Of a DNA stretch of 64,000 nt, positions 43,634 to 51,410 are shown piece by piece; position 1 is the stretch's first letter; every line of letters begins with the position of its first letter. Below the pieces are notes generated by a model. It was given only the letters and a program-made list of their open reading frames with translations, did no database searches and was not told the origin of the DNA. A program made the translations under genes and the position numbers. Source of the DNA: Amycolatopsis albispora (lineage in GTDB: Bacteria; Actinomycetota; Actinomycetes; Mycobacteriales; Pseudonocardiaceae); contig NZ_CP015163.1 of NCBI RefSeq assembly GCF_003312875.1, positions 2,542,001 to 2,606,000 on the forward strand, read 5' to 3'.

Positions 43634-44922
43634 CCCCGGCGAGACTCGGCCTGCGCGCGCGGGCGAGCCGGGTGCTGCTGGACAACTGGCACGGGCAGTC
43701 CACCGTGCCCTCGGGCGGGCTGTACCCGCACCAGTGGAGCTGGGACTCCGCGTTCATCGCGCTGGGCCTGCGGCACCTGTCCCCGCGGCGCGCGCAGCGG
43801 GAACTGGAGTCGCTGTTCGGCGCGCAGTGGCCGGACGGGCGGGTCCCGCACATCGTGTTCGACGCGGCCACCCCGGCCGACGCCTACTTCCCCGGGCCCG
43901 GTTTCTGGGCCTCCGCCGCGGTGACCGGCCCTGGTTTTCCCGCGACCTCCGGGCTGATCCAGCCGCCGGTGCACGCGCTGGCCGCGTGGGAGACCTTCCG
44001 CGCGGCGCCGGAACTCGCCCGTGAACGCGGGTTCCTGCCGCGGCTGTACCCGCGGCTGGTGGCGTGGCACCGGTACCTGACCGGCCGCCGGGACTTCGGC
44101 GGGCGCGGGCTGGTGTGCGTGGTGCACCCGTGGGAGTCCGGAATGGACAACAGCCCCGCCTGGGACGAGCCGCTGGGCCGCGTCCGGCCCGCCACCGCGT
44201 TCACCCGCCGCGACCTGGACCACGCCGCCGCCGGGGAGCGGCCGACCGATCTGGACTACGGCCGGTACGTCCGGCTCGCGCGGACCTACCGCGACCTCGG
44301 GTACGCCGACGATCCGGCCGGGCACGAGTTCGCCGTGGAGGATCCGCTGACCAACGCGCTGCTGGCGGCGTCGGAGGCCGCGCTGGCCGAGATCGCCGCC
44401 GAGCTGGGGCACGACCCGGCCCCGCACCTGGCCGAGCTGGCCCGGCTGACCGCCGCGCTGGTGGACGTCCTGTTCGACGAGGGCGACGGCTGCTTCCACG
44501 CCCGGGACGTCCACAGTGGACAGGTGTTGCGCCTGGGCAGCGTCGGCGGGCTGGTGCCGCTGGTGGTGCCCGGCCTGCCGGTGGCCGACGCGCTGGTCAA
44601 GACCATGCTGGGGCCGCGGTTCCGGCTCGGTGAGCTCGGCCTGCCGCCCAGCTTCGACCTGACCGACGGGCGGTTCGAGCCCGCCCGGTACTGGCGTGGC
44701 CCGGCCTGGTTCAACATCGGCTGGCTGCTCTGGCACGGGCTCCGGCTGCACGGTGAGGACGAACTCGCCGGGACCGTGCGCGCGGGCCTGCTCAGCGCCG
44801 CCGACGACGCCGGGTTCCGCGAGTACGTCGACCCGCTGACCCGCAGCGGCCACGGCGCGCACGACTTCAGCTGGACCGCGGCGGTGGTGCTGGACCTCCT
44901 AGAGTGGGGCCATGAGCGATGA
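43630..44922 (+). CDS. Glycoside hydrolase, (alpha/alpha)6 barrel, GGH/trehalase-like
   Basis: 430 aa from GTG 43630, coupled to the upstream gene. The motifs PHQWSWDSAFIALGL and PWESGMDNSPAWD (catalytic-type Asp) are characteristic of GH63-like enzymes such as glucosylglycerate or mannosylglycerate hydrolase and trehalase-type proteins. It lacks a signal peptide and so acts in the cytoplasm on an imported glycoside. It would release a hexose for the isomerase and dehydrogenase. It carries one copy of the recurrent 13-mer. Confidence 0.83.
   Translation: MTPARLGLRARASRVLLDNWHGQSTVPSGGLYPHQWSWDSAFIALGLRHLSPRRAQRELESLFGAQWPDGRVPHIVFDAATPADAYFPGPGFWASAAVTGPGFPATSGLIQPPVHALAAWETFRAAPELARERGFLPRLYPRLVAWHRYLTGRRDFGGRGLVCVVHPWESGMDNSPAWDEPLGRVRPATAFTRRDLDHAAAGERPTDLDYGRYVRLARTYRDLGYADDPAGHEFAVEDPLTNALLAASEAALAEIAAELGHDPAPHLAELARLTAALVDVLFDEGDGCFHARDVHSGQVLRLGSVGGLVPLVVPGLPVADALVKTMLGPRFRLGELGLPPSFDLTDGRFEPARYWRGPAWFNIGWLLWHGLRLHGEDELAGTVRAGLLSAADDAGFREYVDPLTRSGHGAHDFSWTAAVVLDLLEWGHER
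44509..44521. repeat. Recurrent 13-mer GTCCACAGTGGAC, copy 3
   Basis: Exact copy in the glycoside hydrolase gene, encoding Val-His-Ser-Gly. Confidence 0.6.
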
Positions 44923-45478
44923 CGTGAGCCGCTTTCCCGTGGTGGAACCGGCGGAACTGCCCGAGGACCTGCGTGACCGCGTCGGCGCGATCGCCGAAAA
45001 GTCCGGTTTTGTGCCGAACATCTTCCGCGCGCTGGGCCACCGCCCCGCCGAGCTGCGGGCTTTCCTCGACTACCACGACGCGCTGATGGACCGCTCGGAC
45101 GGGCTCAGCAAGGCCGAACGCGAACTCGTCGTGGTCGCCACCTCCGGCGCCAACCACTGCACCTACTGCGTGGTGGCACACGGCGCGATCCTGCGCATCC
45201 GCGCGAAGGACCCCGAGCTGGCCGACCGGGTGTCCAGCAACCCGTGGCAGGTCGAACTGGACGAGCGCGGGCGCGCCATCATCGACCTGGCGCTCGCGCT
45301 GGCCCGCGATTCGGCGCGCTTCGGCGAGCCCGAACTCGCGGCGGCGCGGGCGGCCGGGCTCACCGAGGACGAGATCTGGGACGTCGGCGCCATCACCGCG
45401 CTGTTCGCCATGTCGAACCGGCTCGCGCACCTGACCGCGCTGCGCCCGAACCCCGAGTTCTTCACCATGGGCCGTTAG
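44912..45478 (+). CDS. Peroxidase-related AhpD/CMD-family protein
   Basis: 188 aa, overlapping the glycosidase gene by 11 bp. The carboxymuconolactone-decarboxylase/AhpD core carries the redox motif HCTYCVVAH (Cys-x-x-Cys, about residues 75-83), where the two Cys reduce peroxides or disulfides. It belongs to the uncharacterised peroxidase-related branch. Co-transcription with the sugar genes may be coincidental. Confidence 0.87.
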   Translation: MSDDVSRFPVVEPAELPEDLRDRVGAIAEKSGFVPNIFRALGHRPAELRAFLDYHDALMDRSDGLSKAERELVVVATSGANHCTYCVVAHGAILRIRAKDPELADRVSSNPWQVELDERGRAIIDLALALARDSARFGEPELAAARAAGLTEDEIWDVGAITALFAMSNRLAHLTALRPNPEFFTMGR

Positions 45479-45640
45479 GGCCAGTTCCGCTGCGCCGGAC
45501 GGCGCAACCTCATCCGCGAGCTGAACACCCGCCGGCGGCCGGACGTAATTGCGTTCGAAGCCGCGTCTTCCCCGGCCGGAAACAATTTCCGGCGACGCGG
45601 CCCCCGCCCCGACGAAGTTCTGACCCCGATGAGGTAATCC

Positions 45641-47071
45641 ATGGGTAGACATCGCATTTCCCGGCGCGCGAAACTGACCACCGGCGCGCTCGGGCTGGTG
45701 ATCGCGGTCGGCGTGGTGACGGTCAGCGCGACCGCCGGTGACCCCGCACCGGCGAGCGCGGACGGCGCCGACAGGTCGCTGTTCGCCGACATCCTCACCG
45801 TGCCGCCGAACGTGCGGATTCCCGCACCGCAGCGCAAAGCGAGCAAAGGTACGTTCACGGTCGACTGTGGACGGAACGAGAACGGGCACTTCAACCCGGA
45901 CAACTTCATCGCCCAGCCGGGGGTCCGCAACGGCGCCCAGCACCTGCACGACTACGTGGGCAACCTGTCCACCAACGCCGATTCCAGCAACCGCAGCCTG
46001 GCGCGCGCGGGGACCACGTGCAAAAACGGCGACAAGTCCACCTATTTCTGGCCCGTGCTGCGCATCAGCGAAGAAGAAGAGCCCGCGGAAAATCCGCCCG
46101 CGGCGGAACAGAAAGCACAGCGGAAGCAAGCACAGGCGGCCGACCAGCAGGCCAAGGCGCAGCCGCGGGTGGACTGCCCGGACGTGGCCAGCCAGCTGCC
46201 CGAAGAGGTCCCGGAGCCCGCGCAGGACGAGGTCGACGCCGAACTGGGCGCACTCGACAGCCAGCTCGACGCCGCCGAGCAGAAGGTGCAGGCCGGTGAG
46301 GACCCGGCCGCCGTGCTCGAACCGCTGAAGGGTGAGCGAGCCGCCGCCATCGACCGCATGAGCGACGCGATCGGGGCCGGGCTGCCCGACCTCGCGCAGT
46401 GCGGGATCAAGGACCAGGGCAATCCCGGTGTGGCCAACGGTGACGAGAACAGCGACGCCGCGCAGGCCGAAGGCACCGCGCAGGAAGCGGCCCGGCCGCA
46501 GCCGGAGGAGAACGACAACAACGAGCTGGAGGGCAACGAGGGCGAGATCCAGCGCCCGGCGAAGGTGGACCTGACCTTCCGCGGCAGCCCGGTCACCCGG
46601 GTCACCGCGATGCCGCGTTTCCTGCGGATCCTCTACGGTGACGCGAAGGTGAGCACGAACGGCCCGAAGAACGCGCGGGATTCGTGGACGTGCAGCGGGT
46701 TCGAAGACAGGGTGCTGATGAACAAGTACCCGATCTGCCCCGAGGGCAGCAAGGTGGTGCGGCTGCACGACTTCCCGAGCTGCTGGGACGGCCGGAACAT
46801 CGATTCGGCCAACCACCGCGACCACATCGTCTTCCCGGACCAGAACGGCCGGTGCGGGCGGGGTTTCCGCGCGGTGCCGCAGCTGCGGATCACGCTGACC
46901 TACGACATCCCGCGTGAGGTGCAGCTCGCCGGGCGGTACGCGGTGGACTCGTTCCCGGAGGAGGCGCACAACCCGCTGAGCGACCACGACGACTTCGCGA
47001 ACGTGATGTCGCAGCGCATCATGTGGCGCCTGGTGAACTGCGTCAACCGGGGCAGAACCTGCCAGGAGTGA
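45641..47071 (+). CDS. Secreted DUF1996 protein with large acidic insertion
   Basis: 476 aa. A signal/anchor segment (about residues 14-42) is followed by a DUF1996 domain in two pieces: about 55-143 (with HLHDYVGNLSTNADSS and AGTTCKNGDKSTYFWPVLR) and about 315-445 (with SCWDGRNIDSANHRDHIVFP). Between them lies an insertion of about 170 residues, rich in Glu, Gln and Ala and coiled-coil-like. DUF1996 proteins are secreted and often carbohydrate-associated, but have no settled function. At least eight Cys in the domain pieces suggest disulfides. GAGG precedes ATG 45641. Confidence 0.82.
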   Translation: MGRHRISRRAKLTTGALGLVIAVGVVTVSATAGDPAPASADGADRSLFADILTVPPNVRIPAPQRKASKGTFTVDCGRNENGHFNPDNFIAQPGVRNGAQHLHDYVGNLSTNADSSNRSLARAGTTCKNGDKSTYFWPVLRISEEEEPAENPPAAEQKAQRKQAQAADQQAKAQPRVDCPDVASQLPEEVPEPAQDEVDAELGALDSQLDAAEQKVQAGEDPAAVLEPLKGERAAAIDRMSDAIGAGLPDLAQCGIKDQGNPGVANGDENSDAAQAEGTAQEAARPQPEENDNNELEGNEGEIQRPAKVDLTFRGSPVTRVTAMPRFLRILYGDAKVSTNGPKNARDSWTCSGFEDRVLMNKYPICPEGSKVVRLHDFPSCWDGRNIDSANHRDHIVFPDQNGRCGRGFRAVPQLRITLTYDIPREVQLAGRYAVDSFPEEAHNPLSDHDDFANVMSQRIMWRLVNCVNRGRTCQE

Positions 47072-47081
47072 CACCCCCGCG

Positions 47082-47120
47082 CGGCCGGGCCGGGCCGGGC
47101 CGGGACGACCGGCCCGGCCG
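47082..47120 (+). terminator. GC-rich hairpin after DUF1996 gene
   Basis: Perfect 12-bp arms CGGCCGGGCCGG (47082-47093) and CCGGCCCGGCCG (47109-47120), a 15-nt loop made of further CCGGG units, and no T-run. Its position just behind the stop codon supports termination. Confidence 0.6.
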
Positions 47121-47128
47121 GGCGACCA

Positions 47129-47192
47129 AGTGGTTGCCATCGGAAGTCCTCCGCGGGTATCGGCGGATCCAGGTCTTCCGATGGTGACCACT
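47129..47192. promoter_or_regulatory. Long inverted repeat upstream of alpha/beta-hydrolase gene
   Basis: 18-base arms at 47129-47146 and 47175-47192 with only two mismatches (both could be G-U pairs in RNA), separated by 28 bp. The right arm touches the -10 element of the hydrolase gene. It may be an operator or a second terminator for the upstream gene. Confidence 0.5.
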
Positions 47193-47197
47193 AGGAT
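47192..47197 (+). promoter_or_regulatory. -10 element (TAGGAT) for leaderless hydrolase gene
   Basis: It lies seven bases before ATG 47205 and there is no ribosome site. This is the best-matching of the leaderless-type elements in the window. Confidence 0.55.
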
Positions 47198-47204
47198 CAT
47201 CGGC

Positions 47205-48002
47205 ATGCCCATCGTGCTGGCGCCGGACGGCGTGGAGCTGTACTACGAGCTGCACGGCCATGGCGACCGCGTGCTGGTCCTGCTGGCCGGTCAGGCCAAC
47301 AACCACCACTGGTGGGACAGCGTCCGCGCGGACTTCGAGCCGTACTTCCGCACCGTCGTCTACGACCACCGCGGGGTCGGCCGGAGCGGCAAGCCGGCCG
47401 ACGACTCCTACAGCACCAGGGGTTTCGCGGCCGACGTGGTGGCCATTTTGGACGATCTCGGCGTCGAGCGCGCCGACGTGTACGGCACCTCGATGGGTGG
47501 CCGCGTGGCGCAGTGGCTGGCCGCCGACCACCCCGGCCGGGTGCACCGGCTGGTGCTCGGCTGCACCTCGCCCGGCCTGCCCCACGGCCTCGAACGCGAC
47601 CGCGAGGTCAAGCGCGCCCTCGGCCAGCGGGACGGCGCCGCGGCCCGGCGGGCGCTGCTGGAGCTGATGTACACGCCGGGCTGGCTCGCCACGCACCCCG
47701 GCCCGTACCGCACGCTCGGCGACCCGGCCATGCCACCGCACGCCCGCCGCGCGCACCTGCTCGCCAGCGCCCAGCACAACAGCTGGGACGCCCTGCCCGC
47801 GATCACCGCGCCCACGCTCGTGGTGCACGGCACCGACGACGTGTTCAACCCCACCGCCAACGCTCCCCTGCTCGCCGAGCGCATCCCGGACGCCCGGCTG
47901 CACCTGATCCCCGGCGCCCGGCACGCCTACTTCGAGGAGTTCCGCGACATCGCGAGCCCGCTGGTGCTGGACTTCCTCACGGATGCAGGCTCGCGCCCTT
48001 GA
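47205..48002 (+). CDS. Alpha/beta-fold hydrolase
   Basis: 265 aa from ATG 47205; the frame is open to 47130, but the -10 element argues for the shorter form. The nucleophile elbow GTSMGG (Ser about 95), the acid in HGTDD and the general base in GARHAY (about residue 245) complete the catalytic triad. The oxyanion region reads LLAGQANNHHWWD. Similar proteins include 3-oxoadipate enol-lactonase-like esterases; the substrate is unknown. The tail overlaps the convergent DUF2000 gene by 26 bp. Confidence 0.87.
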   Translation: MPIVLAPDGVELYYELHGHGDRVLVLLAGQANNHHWWDSVRADFEPYFRTVVYDHRGVGRSGKPADDSYSTRGFAADVVAILDDLGVERADVYGTSMGGRVAQWLAADHPGRVHRLVLGCTSPGLPHGLERDREVKRALGQRDGAAARRALLELMYTPGWLATHPGPYRTLGDPAMPPHARRAHLLASAQHNSWDALPAITAPTLVVHGTDDVFNPTANAPLLAERIPDARLHLIPGARHAYFEEFRDIASPLVLDFLTDAGSRP

Positions 48003-48393
48003 GCACCTTGTCCACCGCGTTCTTGGGGCCGTGCAGCGCGATGCCGACCAGGTTCAGCTTCTCGGCGGGCACCGCCCGCACCGCCGCCCGGTTGTCCTCG
48101 TCGTTGCCGGTGCCGAACAGCTCTTCGGTGAACACCGCGAGCTTGAGCCCGCGGGACAGCGCGCGGCCGTGCGCGGTGGTCAGCAGGTCCGCGTTCCCGG
48201 TGAAGACCAGCACCGGCTGGCGGAACATCGCCAGGTACTCGGTGCCGTCGGCGTCGGCGTAGGGCTCACCGATCAGGGCTGGCTCGGCCCCGGCGACCGC
48301 GCTGCTCAGGAAGGCGGTGACGTTGAGCCGCTGCCACGACTCCAGGTCGTCGCGCAGCAGGATGGCGATCTTCGTGTCGAACCGGGCGGTCAC
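47977..48393 (-). CDS. DUF2000 family protein
   Basis: 138 aa. DUF2000 signature visible in KIAILLRDDLESWQRLNVTAFLSS and LVGIALHGPKNAVDKVLKG. The family has a small alpha/beta fold related to peptidyl-tRNA hydrolase-2-like proteins and is typically encoded next to an AraC regulator, as here (divergent, 78 bp). The function is not established. Confidence 0.85.
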   Translation of the reverse strand: MTARFDTKIAILLRDDLESWQRLNVTAFLSSAVAGAEPALIGEPYADADGTEYLAMFRQPVLVFTGNADLLTTAHGRALSRGLKLAVFTEELFGTGNDEDNRAAVRAVPAEKLNLVGIALHGPKNAVDKVLKGASLHP

Positions 48394-48459
48394 GGGGGTG
48401 CTCCTCCAAAGACGCTGACTGGGCCTTCAGCATGCGCTCCCCGCGGCGACCCGGTCTTG

Positions 48460-48465
48460 TATGTT
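48460..48465 (+). promoter_or_regulatory. -10 element (TATGTT) for leaderless AraC gene
   Basis: It lies six bases before ATG 48472, with no ribosome site. Confidence 0.45.
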
Positions 48466-48471
48466 CTTGAC

Positions 48472-49452
48472 ATGATCCGGGCCTGGAAACCGGGCGTGCC
48501 CGGGGTCGCCGAGGTCTTCCACGCGCGGTTCACCGACCACGCCTACCCGCCGCACACCCACGACGCGTGGACCGTGCTGATCGTGGACGACGGTGCCGTC
48601 CGGTTCGACCTGGACCTGCACCACCACGGCATCGGCACGCCGTCGGTGACGGTGCTGCCGCCGCACGTGCCGCACGACGGGCGCTCGGCCACCGAAGGCG
48701 GCTTCCGCAAGCGGGTGCTCTACGTGGACACCTCGGTGCTCGGCGCCGAGCTGGCCGGGGCCGCGGTGGACCGGCCCACGTTGTCCGATCCGGCGCTGCG
48801 GTACCGCGTCCACCAGCTGCACCTGACCCTGGTGCGGCGTGACGAACTGGAAGCCGAGAGCAGGCTGGCGCTGGTCGCCGAACGGCTGCGCAGCCACCTG
48901 CGGCGGCGGCGCGGGCAGCCGCCCGTGCCGGTCCCCCGGCTGGCCGGTGACCTGCGGGACCTGCTCGACGAGCACACCGTGGACGGGCTCACCCTGCGCG
49001 ACGCGTCCGCGGTGCTGCACGCGCACCCCGCCCACCTCGTCCGCACCTTCACCAGGGCCTTCGGCCTGCCGCCGCACCTGTACCTGACCGGGCGCCGGGT
49101 GGACCTGGCGCGGCGGCTGCTGCTGGCCGGGCAGCGCCCCGCCGAGGTGGCCACCGCCGCCGGTTTCCACGACCAGGCGCACCTGAGCAGGCACTTCAAG
49201 CGTCATCTCGGGGTCACGCCCGGCCGGTTCACCGGTCGCCGGAGCATCAGCGAGACCACCACGCCCGCGACAACTCCGCCGAGCACGAGCACCACCGACG
49301 GTGACGAAGCGTCCACGACCAGCCCGCCGAGCCAGGCGCCGGCGGCAATGGTCGCCTGGAAGGACGCGGTGAACACCACGGTCGCGGCCTCGGGTGCCTC
49401 TGGAGCGGCCTGGGCGAACCAGGTCTGCGAGCACACCGGCACGGCGCCGTAG
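48472..49452 (+). CDS. AraC family regulator with antisense-overlapping tail
   Basis: 326 aa. An N-terminal cupin-like domain with YPPHTHDAW and PPHVPHDG is followed by two AraC-type helix-turn-helix motifs (about residues 170-256), ending in FKRHLGVTPGRF, where AraC proteins normally stop. The remaining 70 residues are low complexity (Thr/Ser/Ala-rich) and lie antisense to the end of the MFS gene, giving a 250-bp overlap. The tail is probably read because no stop occurs in frame; it looks non-functional. It probably controls the divergent DUF2000 gene. Confidence 0.85.
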   Translation: MIRAWKPGVPGVAEVFHARFTDHAYPPHTHDAWTVLIVDDGAVRFDLDLHHHGIGTPSVTVLPPHVPHDGRSATEGGFRKRVLYVDTSVLGAELAGAAVDRPTLSDPALRYRVHQLHLTLVRRDELEAESRLALVAERLRSHLRRRRGQPPVPVPRLAGDLRDLLDEHTVDGLTLRDASAVLHAHPAHLVRTFTRAFGLPPHLYLTGRRVDLARRLLLAGQRPAEVATAAGFHDQAHLSRHFKRHLGVTPGRFTGRRSISETTTPATTPPSTSTTDGDEASTTSPPSQAPAAMVAWKDAVNTTVAASGASGAAWANQVCEHTGTAP

Positions 49453-50351
49453 GCCAGGCCCCACACGATCAACAACACCAGCGCGCCCACCGGGTTCCCG
49501 CCGAGCACCGGGAGCAGCGCCGTCGCCGCGGCGAGCCCGGCGGCGGCCACCGCCAGCGTCCGGCGCGGTCGCCTGTCCACAGTGGACCCGGCGAGGAAGT
49601 TCCCGCCGACGCCCGCGAGCCCGTACACCAGCAGGAAAACGGTGACCGATCCGGGATCCAGCCGGGTGACGCCGAACAGGAACGGGGTCACGTAGGTGTA
49701 GGTGCCGAAGTGGGCCAGCACCACCAGGAAGGTCACCAGCAGTCCGGTTCGGACACTCCGCCGCCGCAGCAGCCCGGTGAGCACGGCGGCGCTGGTCACC
49801 TCGCGTGCGGGCAGCGCGGGAACACAGGCGAGCATGGCGAGCCACAACACGGTGGTGAACACGCCCAGCACCACAAAGGCCGTGCGCCAGCCCGCCAGTT
49901 CACCGAGGAACGTACCGGCGGGCACGCCGAGCACCGAGCCGAGCGGCACCGCCGAGAAGATCACCGCCTTGGCCACGCCTGCCCGCTCCGGCGCGACCAG
50001 CCGCGGCGCGAGCCCGGCACCGATCGACCAGAACGCGCCGATCACCAGCCCGACCAGCACCCTGGACGCCAGCAGGACCGGGTAGACCGGCGCGACGGCG
50101 GCCAGGAAGTCGGCGAAGGCGAGCAGCAAAACCAACGCACACAGCATGGTCCGCCGGTCGATCCGCCCGGTCGCGGTGGTCACCACCGGGGCGGCGAGCG
50201 CGGCGAGCAGGCCGGGCAAGGTCATCGTCAGCCCGGCCGTGCCGTCCGAGATCCCGAATTCGCGCGCTATCGCGGTGAGCAGGCCGATCGGCAGGATTTC
50301 GGTGGTGACGATGGAGAAGATTCCGAGTGTTATGCAGAAAACCGCGGGCAT
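49203..50351 (-). CDS. MFS transporter, DHA1-like drug efflux type
   Basis: 382 aa, twelve membrane helices, AraJ/Cmx-like. N-terminal half: GIFSIVTTEILPIGLLTAIAREF and the motif A-like GRIDRRTML between helices 2 and 3. Such proteins export drugs, sugars or metabolites by proton antiport. The C-terminal 83 codons overlap the convergent AraC gene. It lies 49 bp upstream of the end of the LysR gene and may be co-transcribed with it. Confidence 0.88.
   Translation of the reverse strand: MPAVFCITLGIFSIVTTEILPIGLLTAIAREFGISDGTAGLTMTLPGLLAALAAPVVTTATGRIDRRTMLCALVLLLAFADFLAAVAPVYPVLLASRVLVGLVIGAFWSIGAGLAPRLVAPERAGVAKAVIFSAVPLGSVLGVPAGTFLGELAGWRTAFVVLGVFTTVLWLAMLACVPALPAREVTSAAVLTGLLRRRSVRTGLLVTFLVVLAHFGTYTYVTPFLFGVTRLDPGSVTVFLLVYGLAGVGGNFLAGSTVDRRPRRTLAVAAAGLAAATALLPVLGGNPVGALVLLIVWGLAYGAVPVCSQTWFAQAAPEAPEAATVVFTASFQATIAAGAWLGGLVVDASSPSVVLVLGGVVAGVVVSLMLRRPVNRPGVTPR
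49575..49587. repeat. Recurrent 13-mer GTCCACAGTGGAC, copy 4
   Basis: Exact copy in the MFS gene, where the coding strand encodes Ser-Thr-Val-Asp. Confidence 0.6.
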
Positions 50352-50400
50352 GCGGACAGTTCACCAACGGACGCGGGAAAAGTCCGGCGTGTTCGCGACA

Positions 50401-51315
50401 TCACCCTTGTAGCCAGTGCGCTTCGGGCGGCAGCTGCGGTCGTTCGGTGAACAGGGCGTCCACAAAGGCGCGTACCGCGGGAGCGAGAGGCCGCGCCGGA
50501 TCGCGCACCACGGCGATGGTGCGGTCCACCGAGGGCCCGGCCAGCGGCGAATGTTCCAGCCCGGCGAAGGAAACCAGCGGCAGCACCAGTCCCGGCACCG
50601 CCGAGACACCCAGCCCGGCGGCCACCAGCCCGGCCACGGCCGCGATGTTCCTGGCCTCGATCCGGCGCCCGGTGACCACCGAAGCGGAATCGAGCGCGCG
50701 GTCGGCCAGGCTCCGGATGCTCGACGCGGTGCCGAAGGCGATGAACGGCTCCCCCGCCAGCGAAGCCCAGTCACGCACCGGTTCGTGGCCGGGCGGGTAG
50801 ACGCAGCAGAACCGGTCGGCCGCCAGCTCCCGCACTTCGAGGTCCGGCAGCGGCTCGGTCACCACCGTCACCGCCAGGTCCACCTCGCCCGCGCGGACCC
50901 GGTCGAGCACCTCACCCGACAAAGCGTCCTCGATGGACATCTCCACCGCCGGGTGCGCACGCCGGTAGGCCGCGACCACCGGCGGCAGCAGGATCGCCGC
51001 GAGCGAGGGCAGCGTGGCCACCCGCACGTGCCCGCTGGCGCCCTCCAGGAACCCGGCGAAGTGGCGCATCCCGGCGTCGAAGGAAGCCAGCACGCCGCGG
51101 GCGATCCGGACGAACTCGGCGCCTTCCGGGGTCAGTTCGAGCCGCCGCGTGGTGCGTTCGAACAGGGCGACACCGACCCGCCGCTCCACCTCGCCGATCG
51201 CCCGGCTCAGCGAGGACTGCGCCAGGTGCAGGCGTTGCGCGGCGCTGGTGAAGCCACCGGCGTCGGCCACCTCGACCACGGCACGCAGCTGGGGAACCGT
51301 CAGATCCATGCGCAT
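50401..51315 (-). CDS. LysR family transcriptional regulator
   Basis: 304 aa (or 302 from the second ATG, 51309). The N-terminal winged helix (about residues 5-62, FTSAAQRLHLAQSSLSRAIGEVERRVGVALFER) and the type 2 periplasmic-binding effector domain (92-296) are complete. It is divergent from the CitMHS transporter gene with a 95-bp spacer and so is the probable activator of the carboxylate-utilisation operon. ATG 51315 lies eight bases after TAGAAT with no ribosome site. Confidence 0.93.
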   Translation of the reverse strand: MRMDLTVPQLRAVVEVADAGGFTSAAQRLHLAQSSLSRAIGEVERRVGVALFERTTRRLELTPEGAEFVRIARGVLASFDAGMRHFAGFLEGASGHVRVATLPSLAAILLPPVVAAYRRAHPAVEMSIEDALSGEVLDRVRAGEVDLAVTVVTEPLPDLEVRELAADRFCCVYPPGHEPVRDWASLAGEPFIAFGTASSIRSLADRALDSASVVTGRRIEARNIAAVAGLVAAGLGVSAVPGLVLPLVSFAGLEHSPLAGPSVDRTIAVVRDPARPLAPAVRAFVDALFTERPQLPPEAHWLQG

Positions 51316-51323
51316 GGTGCATC

Positions 51324-51329
51324 ATTCTA
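51324..51329 (-). promoter_or_regulatory. -10 element (TAGAAT) for leaderless LysR gene
   Basis: Minus strand, eight bases before ATG 51315. It is embedded in GCAT-N6-ATGC (51319-51332), a possible LysR binding half-site. Confidence 0.45.
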
Positions 51330-51343
51330 TGCGAATTCCTTGC

Positions 51344-51372
51344 TTGACCTCGATAGCGGCTTGGCTCACAGT
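51344..51372 (+). promoter_or_regulatory. Candidate promoter of CitMHS-AtuA operon
   Basis: TTGACC (51344-51349), 17-bp spacer, CACAGT (51367-51372), about 39 bp before the transporter start. The weak -10 box fits activation by LysR. Confidence 0.45.
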
Positions 51373-51410
51373 CGTGGCGTCAACGGTGACCGGGTGAAAG
51401 GCCGAAACAC

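Noticed and set aside
34253..45640. Insertion sequences, attachment sites or a horizontally transferred island
   Set aside because: No transposase, integrase or tRNA-end repeat was seen, and base composition and codon style stay uniform.
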